This document shows, one piece after another, positions 18,604 to 26,989 of a stretch of DNA of 64,000 nucleotides. The stretch spans positions 1 through 64,000 of the forward strand of contig NZ_JADNRK010000011.1 in assembly GCF_015594845.1 (NCBI RefSeq), given 5' to 3'. The DNA comes from Alkalibacter mobilis. Its GTDB lineage: Bacteria > Bacillota > Clostridia > Eubacteriales > Alkalibacteraceae. How positions within the stretch are numbered: the first letter of the stretch is position 1; the number at the start of each line of letters is the position of its first letter. The notes under the pieces were generated by a model. The model was given only the letters and a program-made list of their open reading frames with translations. It did not search any database and had not been told where the DNA came from. The position numbers were made by a program, and so were the translations under genes.

Positions 18604-21600
18604 TTACTTGAAATACGACACTCCCGCCTCGAATATCTTTTGATCCATTTCTCCATAAATGTTTTTGTAAAGCCCTTTTCCTATACGCTCCGAGTGACCC
18701 ATCTTTCCGAAAATCCGTCCATCCGGACTGGTTATTCCCTCGATGGCCCACACTGATCCATTGGGGTTCTCTTCTGCATATCTGGTGGCCAACTGACCAT
18801 TTTCAGCCAAGCTGTTCAAAGTTTCATCATCGGCCACAAATCTTCCCTCCCCGTGGGACAACGCCACCATATGTCTGTCGCCAACCCTGACATTGCTCAA
18901 CCAGGGAGAAAGGTTTGATATGATTTCCGTTTCGCTCACCTGAGAAATATGCCGTCCAATGGTATTGAAAGTCAAGGTCGGATCGTTTTCGCCAATTTCC
19001 CTTATGTCGCCGTATGGCAATAGCCCAAGTTTTACAAGGGCCTGAAAGCCGTTGCAGATCCCAAGTATCAATCCGTCGTTTTTAGACAACATTTCCATGA
19101 CACTGTCTCTGATTTTGGAGTTTCTGAAGATGGCGGCGATAAATTTTGCCGATCCTTCAGGTTCATCACCTGCGCTGAATCCTCCAGGGAACATGATTAT
19201 TTGGGACTTTAAGATTTTTTCAGCCATCTGACTTAAAGAATCCTCTATATCTGATGCAGAAAGATTTCTAAAGACAAAGCTTTCGACTGATGCGCCCGCT
19301 TTTTCAAAAGCTCTTATGGAATCGTACTCGCAATTTGTACCAGGAAATACGGGAACAAAGACTTTTGGTCTGGCCGACAAATTTCCCGATTTCACCAAAG
19401 GACCCTTGTTCCAGAAGAAGTTTTTATAGTTCATTCCTTCGTTTTCCATTTCGGGATAAATTTTTGATAAAGGCTCTTTCCATATTTGCAGTGATCTGCT
19501 CAAATCAATTTCCGTTTTTTGATATTTTAGTATATTTCGCTCGGTGGTCACACCTATTTCCTGCATTTTAAATCCTGACATTCGGGCCAGGAAATTTTCC
19601 TTGTTGTCTTTCGTCACTTCGACTGCCAAACCACCTATATCCATGGAAAACAAGTCTTCCATACAGATATCTTCATTAATTACTACGCCGATGGAGTTTC
19701 CAAATGACATTTTTGCCAATGCTTCAGCCATTCCGCCCTTTCCTACAGCCTTTGCCGATATGACTGTTTTTTGATCCATAAGGTTTTTCAAAACAGAAAA
19801 TCCTTCTTTTAATTTTATAAAATCAGGAATCTGATCCTGGTTTTTAAATGGGGACAAGGAATAAATAATTGAATCGTGCCCTTTGAATTCCGGCGTGACG
19901 ATATTTTGTGTCTTATCGACAGTTACCGCAAAACTTACCAATGTAGGCGGCACGTTGATATCTCCGAAGCTGCCGGACATACTGTCTTTACCGCCTATGG
20001 CCGCCAGCCCCAATTCTTTTTGGGCATGGAATGCACCCAAAAGCGCTGAGAATGGTTTCCCCCATTTTTTCGGATCGCTGCCCAGCTTTTCAAAGTACTC
20101 TTGAAGGCTGAACCTGATTTTTGATACATCTCCGCCTATGGCCGCGATTTTACATGCTGCTTCAACGATGGAATAGACCCCACCATGAAAGGGACTCCAT
20201 TTGGACAATTCCGGCTGGTATCCGAAAGCCATAAGGCTGCACGTGTGGGTTTCTCCCTTTGTCAACGGGATCTTTGCCGCCATTCCGTCAGGAGGCGTTA
20301 CCATATTTTTACCACCGAAGGGCATCAGCACGGTTCCCGCACCAATTGTTGAATCAAACATTTCAGACAAACCCTGTTGGGAGCATACGTTAAGATCAGA
20401 CAACATTTCTTCAAATCTATCTGCAAATTCCTTTTCTCCTGCCGCAAATCCCACAGGAACTCCCTGTTCGTCAGGCATCTCAAGTTCCACCTTGGAATAT
20501 TGCTTTGCACCGTTGGTGTCTAAAAACTCCCTGCTTAGATCCAAAATTGGATTGCCTCTCCACTTCATTACCAGACGCCCTGTATCCGTCACCTTCGCAA
20601 CTGCCGTACCTTCGATATTTTCCAAAGATGCATGCCCGAGAAATCTTTCAACGTCTTTTGCGGAAACAACAACAGCCATCCGCTCCTGTGACTCAGATAT
20701 GGCAAGTTCCGTACCATCCAGACCGTTGTATTTTTTAGGCACCAGGTCCAAATCGATTTCGAGACTGTCTGCAAGTTCTCCTATGGCAACTGAAACCCCT
20801 CCAGCTCCAAAATCGTTGCATCTTTTTATCATTCTTGAAACTTCAGGATTTCTGAACAATCTCTGGATCTTTCTCTCCTCAGGTGGATTTCCCTTTTGAA
20901 CTTCAGCACCTGATTCATTTATGGACTCTTCCGTATGACTCTTTGAAGATCCAGTGGCACCACCACATCCGTCTCTTCCCGTTCTTCCGCCGATAAGGAG
21001 GACTATGTCCCCAGGTTGTGGCCTCTCTCTTACCACGTTGTCTTTAGGCGCAGCGCCCATGACCGCTCCGATCTCCATTCTTTTGGCTACATATCCTTCA
21101 TCATATATCTCGGTCACCTGCCCTGTGGCAAGACCGATCTGATTGCCGTATGAACTGAATCCCTTTGCCGCTTCCCTGCAAATCTTTCTTTGCGGCAACT
21201 TCCCTTTTAAAGTATCTTTAACGGGCTTTCTCGGGTCTGCCGCACCCGTCACCCGCATGGCCTGATAAACATAACTTCTGCCTGACAGCGGATCTCTTAT
21301 GGCTCCGCCAAGACAAGTGGCTGCGCCTCCGAAAGGCTCTATTTCAGTGGGGTGATTGTGAGTTTCGTTTTTGAACATCAACAGCCACTTTTGGTCTTTA
21401 CCGTCCACATCCACATCTATATCGATACTGCATGCGTTTATCTCTTCAGACTGATCCAAATCTTGAAGATTTCCACGTTTTCGTTCAAACTTCATGTTAA
21501 CAGTGGCCAGATCCATCAATGTCAAGGGTCTGTTTCCAGCAGGATAAAGTTCTTCCCGAATATTTTGGTAATCCATGTAAGCTCTTTTTATGCTGTCACT

Positions 21601-22341
21601 GAATTTTCCTTCATTGATCTTCACATCGGTGATCTCAGTTAAAAATGTCGTGTGTCTGCAGTGGTCGGACCAGTATGTGTCGATGACCCGCAATTCCGTC
21701 TCAGTGGGATTTCTTTTCTCGGTTTCCTTGAAATATTTTTGAACAAACACCACATCGTCCGCACTCATTGCAAATCCCGCCGATTTCCTGAAGCCCTCCA
21801 ACTCATCAGAGGAAAAATCAACGAAGCCTTCCACCTCTTGAACGTCTTCAGCTAAAACTGTTTCGTCGTCTATGTCGCGTGGCATCTCCATGGATGCTTC
21901 CCTGGAATCCACAGGGTTGATCAGATAATCCTTCACCATATCCAATTCTTCTGCAGTCAACTTTCCCTCAAGCACCACTATTCTGGCTGATTTTACTTTT
22001 ACATCTTTTCCGTGGGTAATTATCCGTATGCCTTGGGAAGCCCAATCAGCCCTTTGATCGTATTGTCCCGGCAGATATTCTATTGCTATAGGTGTTTCTT
22101 CATCCCTCAGTTCAACGTCAGATTCCCATACGTTATCTGCATTGGGTTCTGAAAGTACTGTTTTCTTGATAAATTCAAACTCTTCAAATCCTTCAAGGCG
22201 AACATCATATCTGTTTATGACCCTTACATCGATCAATGAATCAATCTCCAAGGTTTCCTTAAGTTCCTTGAACAAATGAATGGCCTCCTGATCGAAGCCC
22301 TTCCTCTTTTCTACGAAAACTCTGCGAATGTTATTATTCAT
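18604..22341 (-). CDS. purL: Phosphoribosylformylglycinamidine synthase, single-chain form
   Basis: Converts FGAR to FGAM using glutamine and ATP. At about 1245 residues this is the large one-polypeptide form, of the type found in clostridia and streptococci, rather than the split PurS/PurL/PurQ set of Bacillus. The N-terminal PurS-like part is followed by the linker with DTYWSDHCRHTTF (about 225-237) and two tandem synthetase repeats (FKNETHNHPTEIEPFGGAATC in the first). The C-terminal glutaminase has PVFPGTNCEYDS, FPGGFSAGDE, the nucleophile Cys in LGICNGFQAL, and SHGEGRF. ATG at 22341 has AAGGTGG six bases upstream. It is the first gene of the purine operon. Confidence 0.96.
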   Translation of the reverse strand: MNNNIRRVFVEKRKGFDQEAIHLFKELKETLEIDSLIDVRVINRYDVRLEGFEEFEFIKKTVLSEPNADNVWESDVELRDEETPIAIEYLPGQYDQRADWASQGIRIITHGKDVKVKSARIVVLEGKLTAEELDMVKDYLINPVDSREASMEMPRDIDDETVLAEDVQEVEGFVDFSSDELEGFRKSAGFAMSADDVVFVQKYFKETEKRNPTETELRVIDTYWSDHCRHTTFLTEITDVKINEGKFSDSIKRAYMDYQNIREELYPAGNRPLTLMDLATVNMKFERKRGNLQDLDQSEEINACSIDIDVDVDGKDQKWLLMFKNETHNHPTEIEPFGGAATCLGGAIRDPLSGRSYVYQAMRVTGAADPRKPVKDTLKGKLPQRKICREAAKGFSSYGNQIGLATGQVTEIYDEGYVAKRMEIGAVMGAAPKDNVVRERPQPGDIVLLIGGRTGRDGCGGATGSSKSHTEESINESGAEVQKGNPPEERKIQRLFRNPEVSRMIKRCNDFGAGGVSVAIGELADSLEIDLDLVPKKYNGLDGTELAISESQERMAVVVSAKDVERFLGHASLENIEGTAVAKVTDTGRLVMKWRGNPILDLSREFLDTNGAKQYSKVELEMPDEQGVPVGFAAGEKEFADRFEEMLSDLNVCSQQGLSEMFDSTIGAGTVLMPFGGKNMVTPPDGMAAKIPLTKGETHTCSLMAFGYQPELSKWSPFHGGVYSIVEAACKIAAIGGDVSKIRFSLQEYFEKLGSDPKKWGKPFSALLGAFHAQKELGLAAIGGKDSMSGSFGDINVPPTLVSFAVTVDKTQNIVTPEFKGHDSIIYSLSPFKNQDQIPDFIKLKEGFSVLKNLMDQKTVISAKAVGKGGMAEALAKMSFGNSIGVVINEDICMEDLFSMDIGGLAVEVTKDNKENFLARMSGFKMQEIGVTTERNILKYQKTEIDLSRSLQIWKEPLSKIYPEMENEGMNYKNFFWNKGPLVKSGNLSARPKVFVPVFPGTNCEYDSIRAFEKAGASVESFVFRNLSASDIEDSLSQMAEKILKSQIIMFPGGFSAGDEPEGSAKFIAAIFRNSKIRDSVMEMLSKNDGLILGICNGFQALVKLGLLPYGDIREIGENDPTLTFNTIGRHISQVSETEIISNLSPWLSNVRVGDRHMVALSHGEGRFVADDETLNSLAENGQLATRYAEENPNGSVWAIEGITSPDGRIFGKMGHSERIGKGLYKNIYGEMDQKIFEAGVSYFK

Positions 22342-22370
22342 CTTCAACCACCTTTTAATTTTCTACCTTA

Positions 22371-22399
22371 ATATTAAATTAAACGAACATTTTTTTCAA
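22371..22399 (-). promoter_or_regulatory. Purine operon promoter with PurBox-like operator
   Basis: On the minus strand TTGAAA (22394-22399), exactly 17 bases, then TAATAT (22371-22376). Inside that spacer sits TTAAACGAACATT when read on the plus strand (22378-22390). It contains the CGAAC core of the PurBox bound by PurR in Bacillus and Lactococcus. The inverted second box expected about 17 bases away is only weakly recognisable. A purR gene lies at 36659-37471. Operator identity is inferred from pattern and context. Confidence 0.5.
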
Positions 22400-22469
22400 G
22401 TTTTTTATAAATATACGTATTTTTATTTGTGACCGCCGATGATATAATTGATTTGAAGGATGTGATAAC

Positions 22470-23150
22470 TTGAATATAACCCATTTAAACCACAGCGGTT
22501 TTCTGATCGAAGACGGCAGATTTGTAATTTTGTTCGACTGTATCGATCAACTCGATACCAAAAAGATCAAAGAAAAGGAAATCATATTTTTTGCAAGTCA
22601 TTCTCACAAAGACCATTTCGATCCAACGATAGCCGAAGCTTTGTCAGAGCTGCATACCACTTATATATTGAGTTACGATATTAAAGAACGCCCCTCAAAG
22701 GATCTTACCTGTATAATGAAGCCCAAGGAAAAAGTCACCCTGGGTCCTTTGCATGTGGAAACTTATGACAGTACCGACAGAGGTGTCTCTTATCTTGTCA
22801 AACTGAACGACTATACTTACTTCCATTGCGGGGATTTGAACTGGTGGCATTGGAAAAAAATGACTCCGGAGCAACTGCTTTTGGAGGAGTCGGACTTTAA
22901 GAGAGTCATCGACGAGATCAAAGACAAGTCTATAGACTTCGCTTTTGTGCCGGTGGATCCAAGACTGGAGGAGTTTGGACTTTTAGCGGCACAGTATTTT
23001 CTTGATACAGTAAAGCCCAAGTATCTTATCCCCATGCATTCCTTTGGCGACTACGCCTATTACAATGATCTCGATAAAAAGCTTCAAACGGACAAAACAA
23101 TTTTGTTGAACTGTTCACACAAAAATCAAAAAATATACAAGGAACAGTAA
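22470..23150 (+). CDS. Metallo-beta-lactamase fold hydrolase (UlaG-like)
   Basis: A 226-residue cytoplasmic protein with the compact MBL fold. It starts NITHLNHSGFLIED, typical of the UlaG/L-ascorbate-lactonase-like branch. The metal motif is SHSHKDHFD (HxHxDH, about 49-57), with further ligands in FHCGDLNWW (about 112-120) and PMHSFGDY near residue 190. The substrate is unknown. The start is a TTG with AAGGA nine bases upstream; no ATG is available near. It is divergent from purL and convergent with rqcP, the only plus-strand gene in the first 37 kb. Its last codons lie inside the palindrome at 23133-23170. Confidence 0.8.
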   Translation: MNITHLNHSGFLIEDGRFVILFDCIDQLDTKKIKEKEIIFFASHSHKDHFDPTIAEALSELHTTYILSYDIKERPSKDLTCIMKPKEKVTLGPLHVETYDSTDRGVSYLVKLNDYTYFHCGDLNWWHWKKMTPEQLLLEESDFKRVIDEIKDKSIDFAFVPVDPRLEEFGLLAAQYFLDTVKPKYLIPMHSFGDYAYYNDLDKKLQTDKTILLNCSHKNQKIYKEQ

Positions 23151-23170
23151 GCTTACTGTTCCTTGTATAT
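23133..23170. terminator. 38-base perfect palindrome shared by two convergent genes
   Basis: The left arm (23133-23151, ending AACAGTAAG) and right arm (23152-23170) are exact reverse complements with no spacer. The palindrome contains the stop codons of both the MBL gene and rqcP and encodes the same final residues, YKEQ, for both. On the minus strand a TTTTTTGATTTTT tract follows, so it should terminate rqcP transcription. On the plus strand the next T run is about 20 bases further on. Confidence 0.85.
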
Positions 23171-23398
23171 GTACATATCCTGTGCTTCTTCTTTTTTTAC
23201 GTGTTCCGTCAGATTCATCACCTGGACCTTGACGGTTTTTTGTCCCAGAGTTATGGCTATTTCATCGCCAACCTTTAGCTCTGTCCCCGCTTTTGCAACG
23301 TTTCCGTTGACTTGTATTTTTCCTTTATCGCAGGCTTCTTTGGCCAAGGTCCTTCTCTTGATCAGTCTGCTGACCTTTAAAAACTTGTCCAGTCTCAT
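23153..23398 (-). CDS. rqcP: S4-domain RNA-binding protein RqcP (YabO)
   Basis: An 81-residue protein with an S4 domain filling residues 1-60: MRLDKFLKVSRLIKRRTLAKEA, then GKIQVNGNVAKAGTELKVGDEI. RqcP works with RqcH in ribosome-associated quality control, where C-terminal alanine tails are added to stalled nascent chains on 50S subunits. Its usual neighbours, hup upstream and divIC downstream, are both here, but the purine operon now separates it from divIC. Its C-terminus YKEQ lies in the shared palindrome. Confidence 0.9.
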   Translation of the reverse strand: MRLDKFLKVSRLIKRRTLAKEACDKGKIQVNGNVAKAGTELKVGDEIAITLGQKTVKVQVMNLTEHVKKEEAQDMYIYKEQ

Positions 23399-23431
23399 AA
23401 CGCACCTCGAACTTTCTCTATATCACATATG

Positions 23432-23453
23432 AAAAAAGGGACTTTTCAGTCCC
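23432..23453 (-). terminator. Terminator downstream of hup
   Basis: On the minus strand GGGACT, a GAAA loop and AGTCCC are followed by six T's (23432-23437). It comes right after the hup stop codon, giving a compact intrinsic terminator; rqcP then needs read-through or its own start. Confidence 0.8.
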
Positions 23454-23460
23454 CGGTAAA

Positions 23461-23736
23461 TTACTTGTTTATAGCATCCTTTAAAGCTTTGCCCGCTTTG
23501 AATCCCGGAGCTTTTGATGCAGGAATTATAAGTTCTTCCATTGTTTTTGGATTTCTTCCTTTTCTTTCTGCTCTTTCTCTTACATCGAAAGTTCCAAATC
23601 CAACCAAGGAAATTTTATCTCCCTTTTGAAGTTCTTCTGTTACTACCTCAACAAATGCGTTAAGGGCTTTCTCGCAGTCTTTTTTCGCAATATCGGTCTT
23701 TTCGGCCATTGCAGCCACCAATTCAGCTTTGTTCAT
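23461..23736 (-). CDS. hup: DNA-binding protein HU
   Basis: A 91-residue nucleoid protein that bends DNA as a dimer. It begins MNKAELVAAMAEKT. The middle has KGDKISLVGFGTFDVRERAERKGRNPKT, where the beta-arm reaches into the minor groove, and it ends AGKALKDAINK. The segment RNPKTMEELIIPASKAPGF is the family signature, with Pro at the arm tip. An AGGAGG lies upstream of the ATG. Location between yabN/mazG and rqcP is conserved in clostridia. Confidence 0.96.
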   Translation of the reverse strand: MNKAELVAAMAEKTDIAKKDCEKALNAFVEVVTEELQKGDKISLVGFGTFDVRERAERKGRNPKTMEELIIPASKAPGFKAGKALKDAINK

Positions 23737-23801
23737 TTTGTTCCCTCCTAATTTCTTAATAAATTTATAGTAATATATTTTCTTTATAAAGAAAATACTT
23801 G

Positions 23802-25271
23802 TTACTTATCCGATTCTCTTTGCTTGGCGATTTTCCAAAGGGATTCCAATTCCTCCAACGAAAGTTCTTCGATCTTCACCTTGTTTTTCTCGGCTTGGAT
23901 CTCCATATCTTTGAATCTTTTTATAAATTTTTCAGTGGAAAGGTCCAAGGCTTCTCTAAAGTCTACTTTGAGCAGTCTCAGGACATTTACAACCGCAAAA
24001 ACCAAATCTCCTGACTCGCTGATTATCTGAGTCTTGTCGCCCGTCTTCATTGCCTCGTGTATCTCGACAATTTCTTCCTTCACCTTTTCCATCGCACCCA
24101 ATGGATCCTTCCAGTCAAAACCTGCCAAAGCCGCTTTCTTTTGAACTTTCTCGGCTCTCATGTACGCAGGGAAATTCTTGGGAATGACATCCATTTGATC
24201 AGAGATCCTGATGTGTCCTTTTTCCTGTCTTTTAAGTTTTTCCCACAGGTGAGCGTTAAAATTTTCCTTGTCTTCGTCCCCAAAAACATGAGGATGACGA
24301 TGCACCAATTTGTTGTTGATACCTTCGATGACATCTCCAATATCAAAATAATAATCTTCTTCTGCCAGGGTGCTTAAGAAAACTATCTGCAAGAGCAAAT
24401 CTCCCAATTCCTCGGACAAACCCTCCCAGTCCTGCCTCTCTATGGCATCAACTACTTCGTAGGCTTCCTCGATAACGTATTTTCGCAAAGATTCGTAGGT
24501 CTGCCTGGCATCCCACGGACACCCGTCTTCACTTCTGAGAGTTTTCATGGTGTTCATTAAAACATCCAGTTTTTTTGGATCTTCCAACTTTTCCGGTGGA
24601 ATGTAAAGAGTAGTCAAATAACTAATATGCTCGGACCTGTCGAGCTCGTAAAGATTGATCCGTTCGATCCGTTCGCAATTGGTACCGGCTCCGTGAACAA
24701 GATACACTTCTTTTTCTCCGTCGTATATCCCATCAGTCAGCATCAATTTCAATTCCGAGGCCACAAACTTGTCGTAGACCTGCGTTACCAAAATCCCCAT
24801 ATGGGTGTTGATGTTTTTCCTGTTGGCAGACAAAGCGTCAACGATGGCGAGTCCCTTGACCGGATCGATCCGAAGTGCCGCCGCCATATTGTCTACAAAA
24901 CTAACCGCAGACATCAAGCGGACCTTGACTTCGCAATGTTTATTATCTAATATTTCCAAGAGTATTTCAACACTTTTTTCAGCAAAAAGAGGATGTCCGG
25001 GCACTCCGTATACCAACTCATGGTATTTTTCGGCTTCATTGACCAAAATCTCGGCTATGCCTTGATAAACCTGGTCAAAACTCTCGCTTTCTTGGTAAAG
25101 TTCGTCAAATGTCTCAAATTCGATCCCCTCGGACTTCAGCTCCTCCACAGCCGGATGTTTTCCTGTTCTGAAATATACTTTTGAACTGTTTTTTATTACG
25201 TTGTAGGTCTCAATCGTCATCTGACCCAGACCACCGGCACCCAAGCCAACTATATAAATCGTTTTATCCAT
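23802..25271 (-). CDS. yabN: Tetrapyrrole methylase-MazG fusion protein (YabN-like)
   Basis: A two-domain protein of about 489 residues. The N-terminal part (about 1-225) resembles SAM-dependent tetrapyrrole methylases, with IYIVGLGAGGLGQMT. The C-terminal part (about 230-485) is a MazG nucleoside triphosphate pyrophosphohydrolase, with MKTLRSEDGCPWDARQT and the metal-binding EELGDLLLQIVF type motifs, twice. MazG removes abnormal nucleotides; the role of the methylase part is not settled. ATG at 25271 has AAAGGA just upstream; a GTG five codons earlier is possible but less good. It nearly touches the spoVB-like gene. Confidence 0.92.
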   Translation of the reverse strand: MDKTIYIVGLGAGGLGQMTIETYNVIKNSSKVYFRTGKHPAVEELKSEGIEFETFDELYQESESFDQVYQGIAEILVNEAEKYHELVYGVPGHPLFAEKSVEILLEILDNKHCEVKVRLMSAVSFVDNMAAALRIDPVKGLAIVDALSANRKNINTHMGILVTQVYDKFVASELKLMLTDGIYDGEKEVYLVHGAGTNCERIERINLYELDRSEHISYLTTLYIPPEKLEDPKKLDVLMNTMKTLRSEDGCPWDARQTYESLRKYVIEEAYEVVDAIERQDWEGLSEELGDLLLQIVFLSTLAEEDYYFDIGDVIEGINNKLVHRHPHVFGDEDKENFNAHLWEKLKRQEKGHIRISDQMDVIPKNFPAYMRAEKVQKKAALAGFDWKDPLGAMEKVKEEIVEIHEAMKTGDKTQIISESGDLVFAVVNVLRLLKVDFREALDLSTEKFIKRFKDMEIQAEKNKVKIEELSLEELESLWKIAKQRESDK

Positions 25272-25272
25272 T

Positions 25273-26871
25273 TCAATCCTTTCCACCCAGTTTTTTGAAT
25301 ATGCTCATCAACTTTCTTCTTCCGGGCATAAATTGAATTTCTTCTTCCGTGAGTCCCTTGATCGCTATCAATCCAAAGAAATATACTCCAATACACAATA
25401 CTATGGACAGCAATACGGTGATCCCATTACCTAACACACCCACCAATATATTGTAGATGCTTATCCCGAAAACCGCCATCGCCGCCGAAGCCACCAATGG
25501 TTTGATCAATGTTTGCACCACTTGTATCCTGACTCCTGTATAACGTCTTACGCTAATGTAATTCAAAATACCCACAACGGCATAAGCGGATATGTTGCTG
25601 ATCACCAATCCGTATATGTTTATGGAAGGCATTGAAACAAATATGAAATTGAACAGCAGATTCACTCCCAATCCCGGAATAAGATGTTTCATGGGTTCGT
25701 TGAACTTGTCCAGTCCCTGCAAAATGCTTTGCAGTGTATTGGCAAACATAATGAGGATGGTGCTAAAGGCAAAATATCTTAAAATCCCTCCGCCGTATAC
25801 CGAGTTTGGAAATAAAAGAGCAAATATCTGATCCGAAAATATGGACAACCCGACTGCACACGGGATAGCTATCAACAATATCACCCTTATGCCAAGCTCA
25901 GTTTTGTGCCGGATGGCCGCCTTATCCTTAAGTATTAAAGAACCGCTTATAGCCGGGACCAAAGTTATGGACATGGCGGTACTAAATGTCAGCGGTACGT
26001 TTATCATGGTTTGAGCATATCCGTAATCACCGAACATTATAGTAGCCGTTCTCAAGTCAAAACCCGCCATTCCCAATCTGGAAACATAAGTGAAAGAATT
26101 TACTATCCCGAACAGCGATACTATTGCAGATGTCATGGTAACGGGGACCGCTATTTGAACCAGCCTTTTCAATATTTTTTTATTTGATTCCCTGTTAAAC
26201 TTTCGAGAGCTCTTTTTTATGCCGGGCCTGAATCCTTTCATGAATACTATCCATGAAAAAGCCAGAAAGGCAAATGCCGCCACCGCTCCGAAGAAAGCTC
26301 CCGATGAAGCTCCTCCGGCACCTTCAGCCTGACCAAAATTGTTTGTCAGATACAGGCATAGACCAATACCAAATATTACTCTGACAAATGCTTCGACTAT
26401 TTGCGAAAGTGCGGTAGGCACCATTAATTGCATTCCTTGGAAAAACCCTCTAAATCCGGACATCAATGCTACCAGAAGAGGCGCAAAAGCCAAACCCAAA
26501 ATCGCATAGTAAGACTCCTCATCCCATCTCCCAAGATCCATTATCCAATCAGCACCAAAGTAGAGGATAGCTGTGGTTATCGAACCGATAATGAACATGA
26601 CAGACATGGAAACCTTGAACACCTGCATGACTCCCAGGTAGTTTTTTTCAGTGGCTCTCTCGGATATCATCTTTGATATGGCCACCGGGATCCCAATTAT
26701 GGATATGGTAAGCATTAGATTATATATGCTGTAGGAGTTCATGTACAACCCCATACCAAAACTATCGAGTATTCTACCGATAGGCACCTTGAAAAAAAGG
26801 CCCAGCAATTTAGCGACGATCCCTCCGGCTGCAATTATACTTGCACCTTTTATATATGAACCCCTACCCAT
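25273..26871 (-). CDS. MOP-superfamily flippase, SpoVB/YabM-like
   Basis: A 532-residue polytopic membrane protein with about fourteen hydrophobic segments. It starts SYIKGASIIAAGGIVAKLLG, the usual opening of the SpoVB/MurJ-like polysaccharide-lipid flippases, and continues GRILDSFGMGLYMNSYSIYNL. In Bacillus the gene at this place (yabM) lies between spoVT and yabN and its product is related to SpoVB and the lipid II flippases. Here it may move a cell-wall lipid precursor; a sporulation role is doubtful since other spore genes of the block are missing. GGAGG is well placed before the ATG. Confidence 0.85.
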   Translation of the reverse strand: MGRGSYIKGASIIAAGGIVAKLLGLFFKVPIGRILDSFGMGLYMNSYSIYNLMLTISIIGIPVAISKMISERATEKNYLGVMQVFKVSMSVMFIIGSITTAILYFGADWIMDLGRWDEESYYAILGLAFAPLLVALMSGFRGFFQGMQLMVPTALSQIVEAFVRVIFGIGLCLYLTNNFGQAEGAGGASSGAFFGAVAAFAFLAFSWIVFMKGFRPGIKKSSRKFNRESNKKILKRLVQIAVPVTMTSAIVSLFGIVNSFTYVSRLGMAGFDLRTATIMFGDYGYAQTMINVPLTFSTAMSITLVPAISGSLILKDKAAIRHKTELGIRVILLIAIPCAVGLSIFSDQIFALLFPNSVYGGGILRYFAFSTILIMFANTLQSILQGLDKFNEPMKHLIPGLGVNLLFNFIFVSMPSINIYGLVISNISAYAVVGILNYISVRRYTGVRIQVVQTLIKPLVASAAMAVFGISIYNILVGVLGNGITVLLSIVLCIGVYFFGLIAIKGLTEEEIQFMPGRRKLMSIFKKLGGKD

Positions 26872-26963
26872 TTCATTCCTCCACGTTGTTAATCCTTATT
26901 ATCTCACTAACTAACAATTTTACTTCTTAAGTTCCTCTTTGTAAAGCAAAGGCCGATAACCCG

Positions 26964-26988
26964 AAAAAAAAGCCGGTATCCACCGGCT
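26964..26988 (-). terminator. Strong terminator after the foldase-like lipoprotein genes
   Basis: On the minus strand AGCCGGT, four bases, ACCGGCT and then seven T's (26964-26970) come directly after the stop codon of the gene at 26990. It closes the mfd-to-foldase transcription unit before the spoVB-like gene. Confidence 0.9.
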
Positions 26989-26989
26989 A

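Noticed and set aside
20201-20899. 232-codon plus-strand frame opposite purL
   Set aside because: It is antisense to the second synthetase repeat of purL, with no ribosome binding site and a biased Ser/Pro composition.
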